A stretch of 31,021 bases of DNA from the NCBI GenBank assembly GCA_028875335.1, contig JAPPEF010000343.1, positions 1-31,021 on the forward strand, given 5' to 3'. The notes below the pieces were generated by a model. It did no database searches. It saw nothing but the letters and a program-made list of their open reading frames with translations, and was not told where the DNA came from. Below, piece after piece: positions 30,859-31,021 of this stretch; the first letter of the stretch is position 1, and each line of letters opens with the position of its first letter. The position numbers were made by a program, and so were the translations under genes. Origin of the DNA: Gemmatimonadota bacterium. Its GTDB lineage: Bacteria; Latescibacterota; UBA2968; UBA8231.

Positions 30859-31021
30859 TCCTGTCGTCGCCGCATGCCCTCCTGCAGAAACAGTTCGCGG
30901 TTGGGAAAGCCATTGACCAACGTGAATCCCCCGTCCACCGCGATCAACTGACCAGTCATATAGGGAATCTGGGTGAAGGCGAAGGCAGCACCGGCGATAT
31001 CTTCGGGCTGGCCGATGCGCG
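30840..31021 (-). CDS. Short-chain dehydrogenase/reductase, C-terminal part (5' end outside window)
   Basis: About 60 residues are visible. They contain RIGQPEDIAGAAFAF and YMTGQLIAVDGGFTLVNG, the C-terminal signature of classical SDR enzymes (G-x-P-x-DIA then TGQ-x-x-x-VDGG). A longer tail than usual follows (FPNRELFLQEGMRRRQES), ending at 30840. The catalytic Ser-Tyr-Lys part is beyond the window. It is the first visible gene of the minus-strand sugar operon and probably oxidises the imported compound or its product. Confidence 0.88.
   Translation of the reverse strand, partial: RIGQPEDIAGAAFAFTQIPYMTGQLIAVDGGFTLVNGFPNRELFLQEGMRRRQESKRGD

Noticed and set aside
1..31021. CRISPR arrays, tRNA or rRNA genes, and riboswitches
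   Set aside because: No regularly spaced direct repeats, no cloverleaf-like sequences and no recognisable riboswitch core were seen on either strand. Weak ones could be missed by eye.

Overview
The window (31,021 bp) looks like chromosomal DNA of a Gram-negative, probably uncultured bacterium. The evidence is a TRAP transporter, outer-membrane beta-barrel and periplasmic proteins, lipoproteins, a sigma-54 circuit and sugar catabolism genes. Most genes are GC-rich. Two stretches, about 16.3-17.2 kb and 21.1-28.0 kb, are visibly less GC-rich and look acquired. The lineage cannot be fixed from the sequence; a Poribacteria- or Latescibacterota-like phylum is only a guess.

Layout. 1-1172: 3' part of a TRAP large permease. 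1197-7732: a compact envelope-stress-like module. A canonical sigma-54 promoter with two upstream palindromes precedes a ZraP/Spy/CpxP-like LTxxQ protein, a protein with DxDxDG calcium-type repeats and an outer-membrane barrel protein. Convergent to these lie an NtrC-family activator and its histidine kinase. A plausible model is that the kinase/activator pair drives the three envelope genes through the two palindromes. 7770-8008: decayed tnpB. 8057-10159: MltF-like lytic transglycosylase with two solute-binding domains. 10479-12981: MDR dehydrogenase plus FGGY sugar kinase. 13064-16238: a small conserved protein and an M16 peptidase lipoprotein.

16.3-20.0 kb is an accessory patch: an unknown AT-rich gene, a broken type I restriction specificity subunit (hsdS), an intact hicAB toxin-antitoxin pair beside a relic of hicB, a GNAT acetyltransferase, and a RelB-type antitoxin whose toxin partner is frameshifted and truncated.

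20.0-31.0 kb is a minus-strand sugar ABC transporter operon (SDR end, substrate-binding protein, double ATPase, permease). It is split by an approximately 7-kb island between the ATPase and permease genes. The island carries two translationally coupled genes: a 1768-aa protein with coiled coil and P-loop ATPase, and a 425-aa protein with a Walker-B-like motif but no P-loop. About 117 bp of host sequence (end of ATPase gene plus start of permease gene) is duplicated at both edges as a direct repeat. As a result both interrupted genes stay intact. All coding differences between the repeat copies are synonymous. This island is the strongest candidate for an undescribed, possibly defence-related system.
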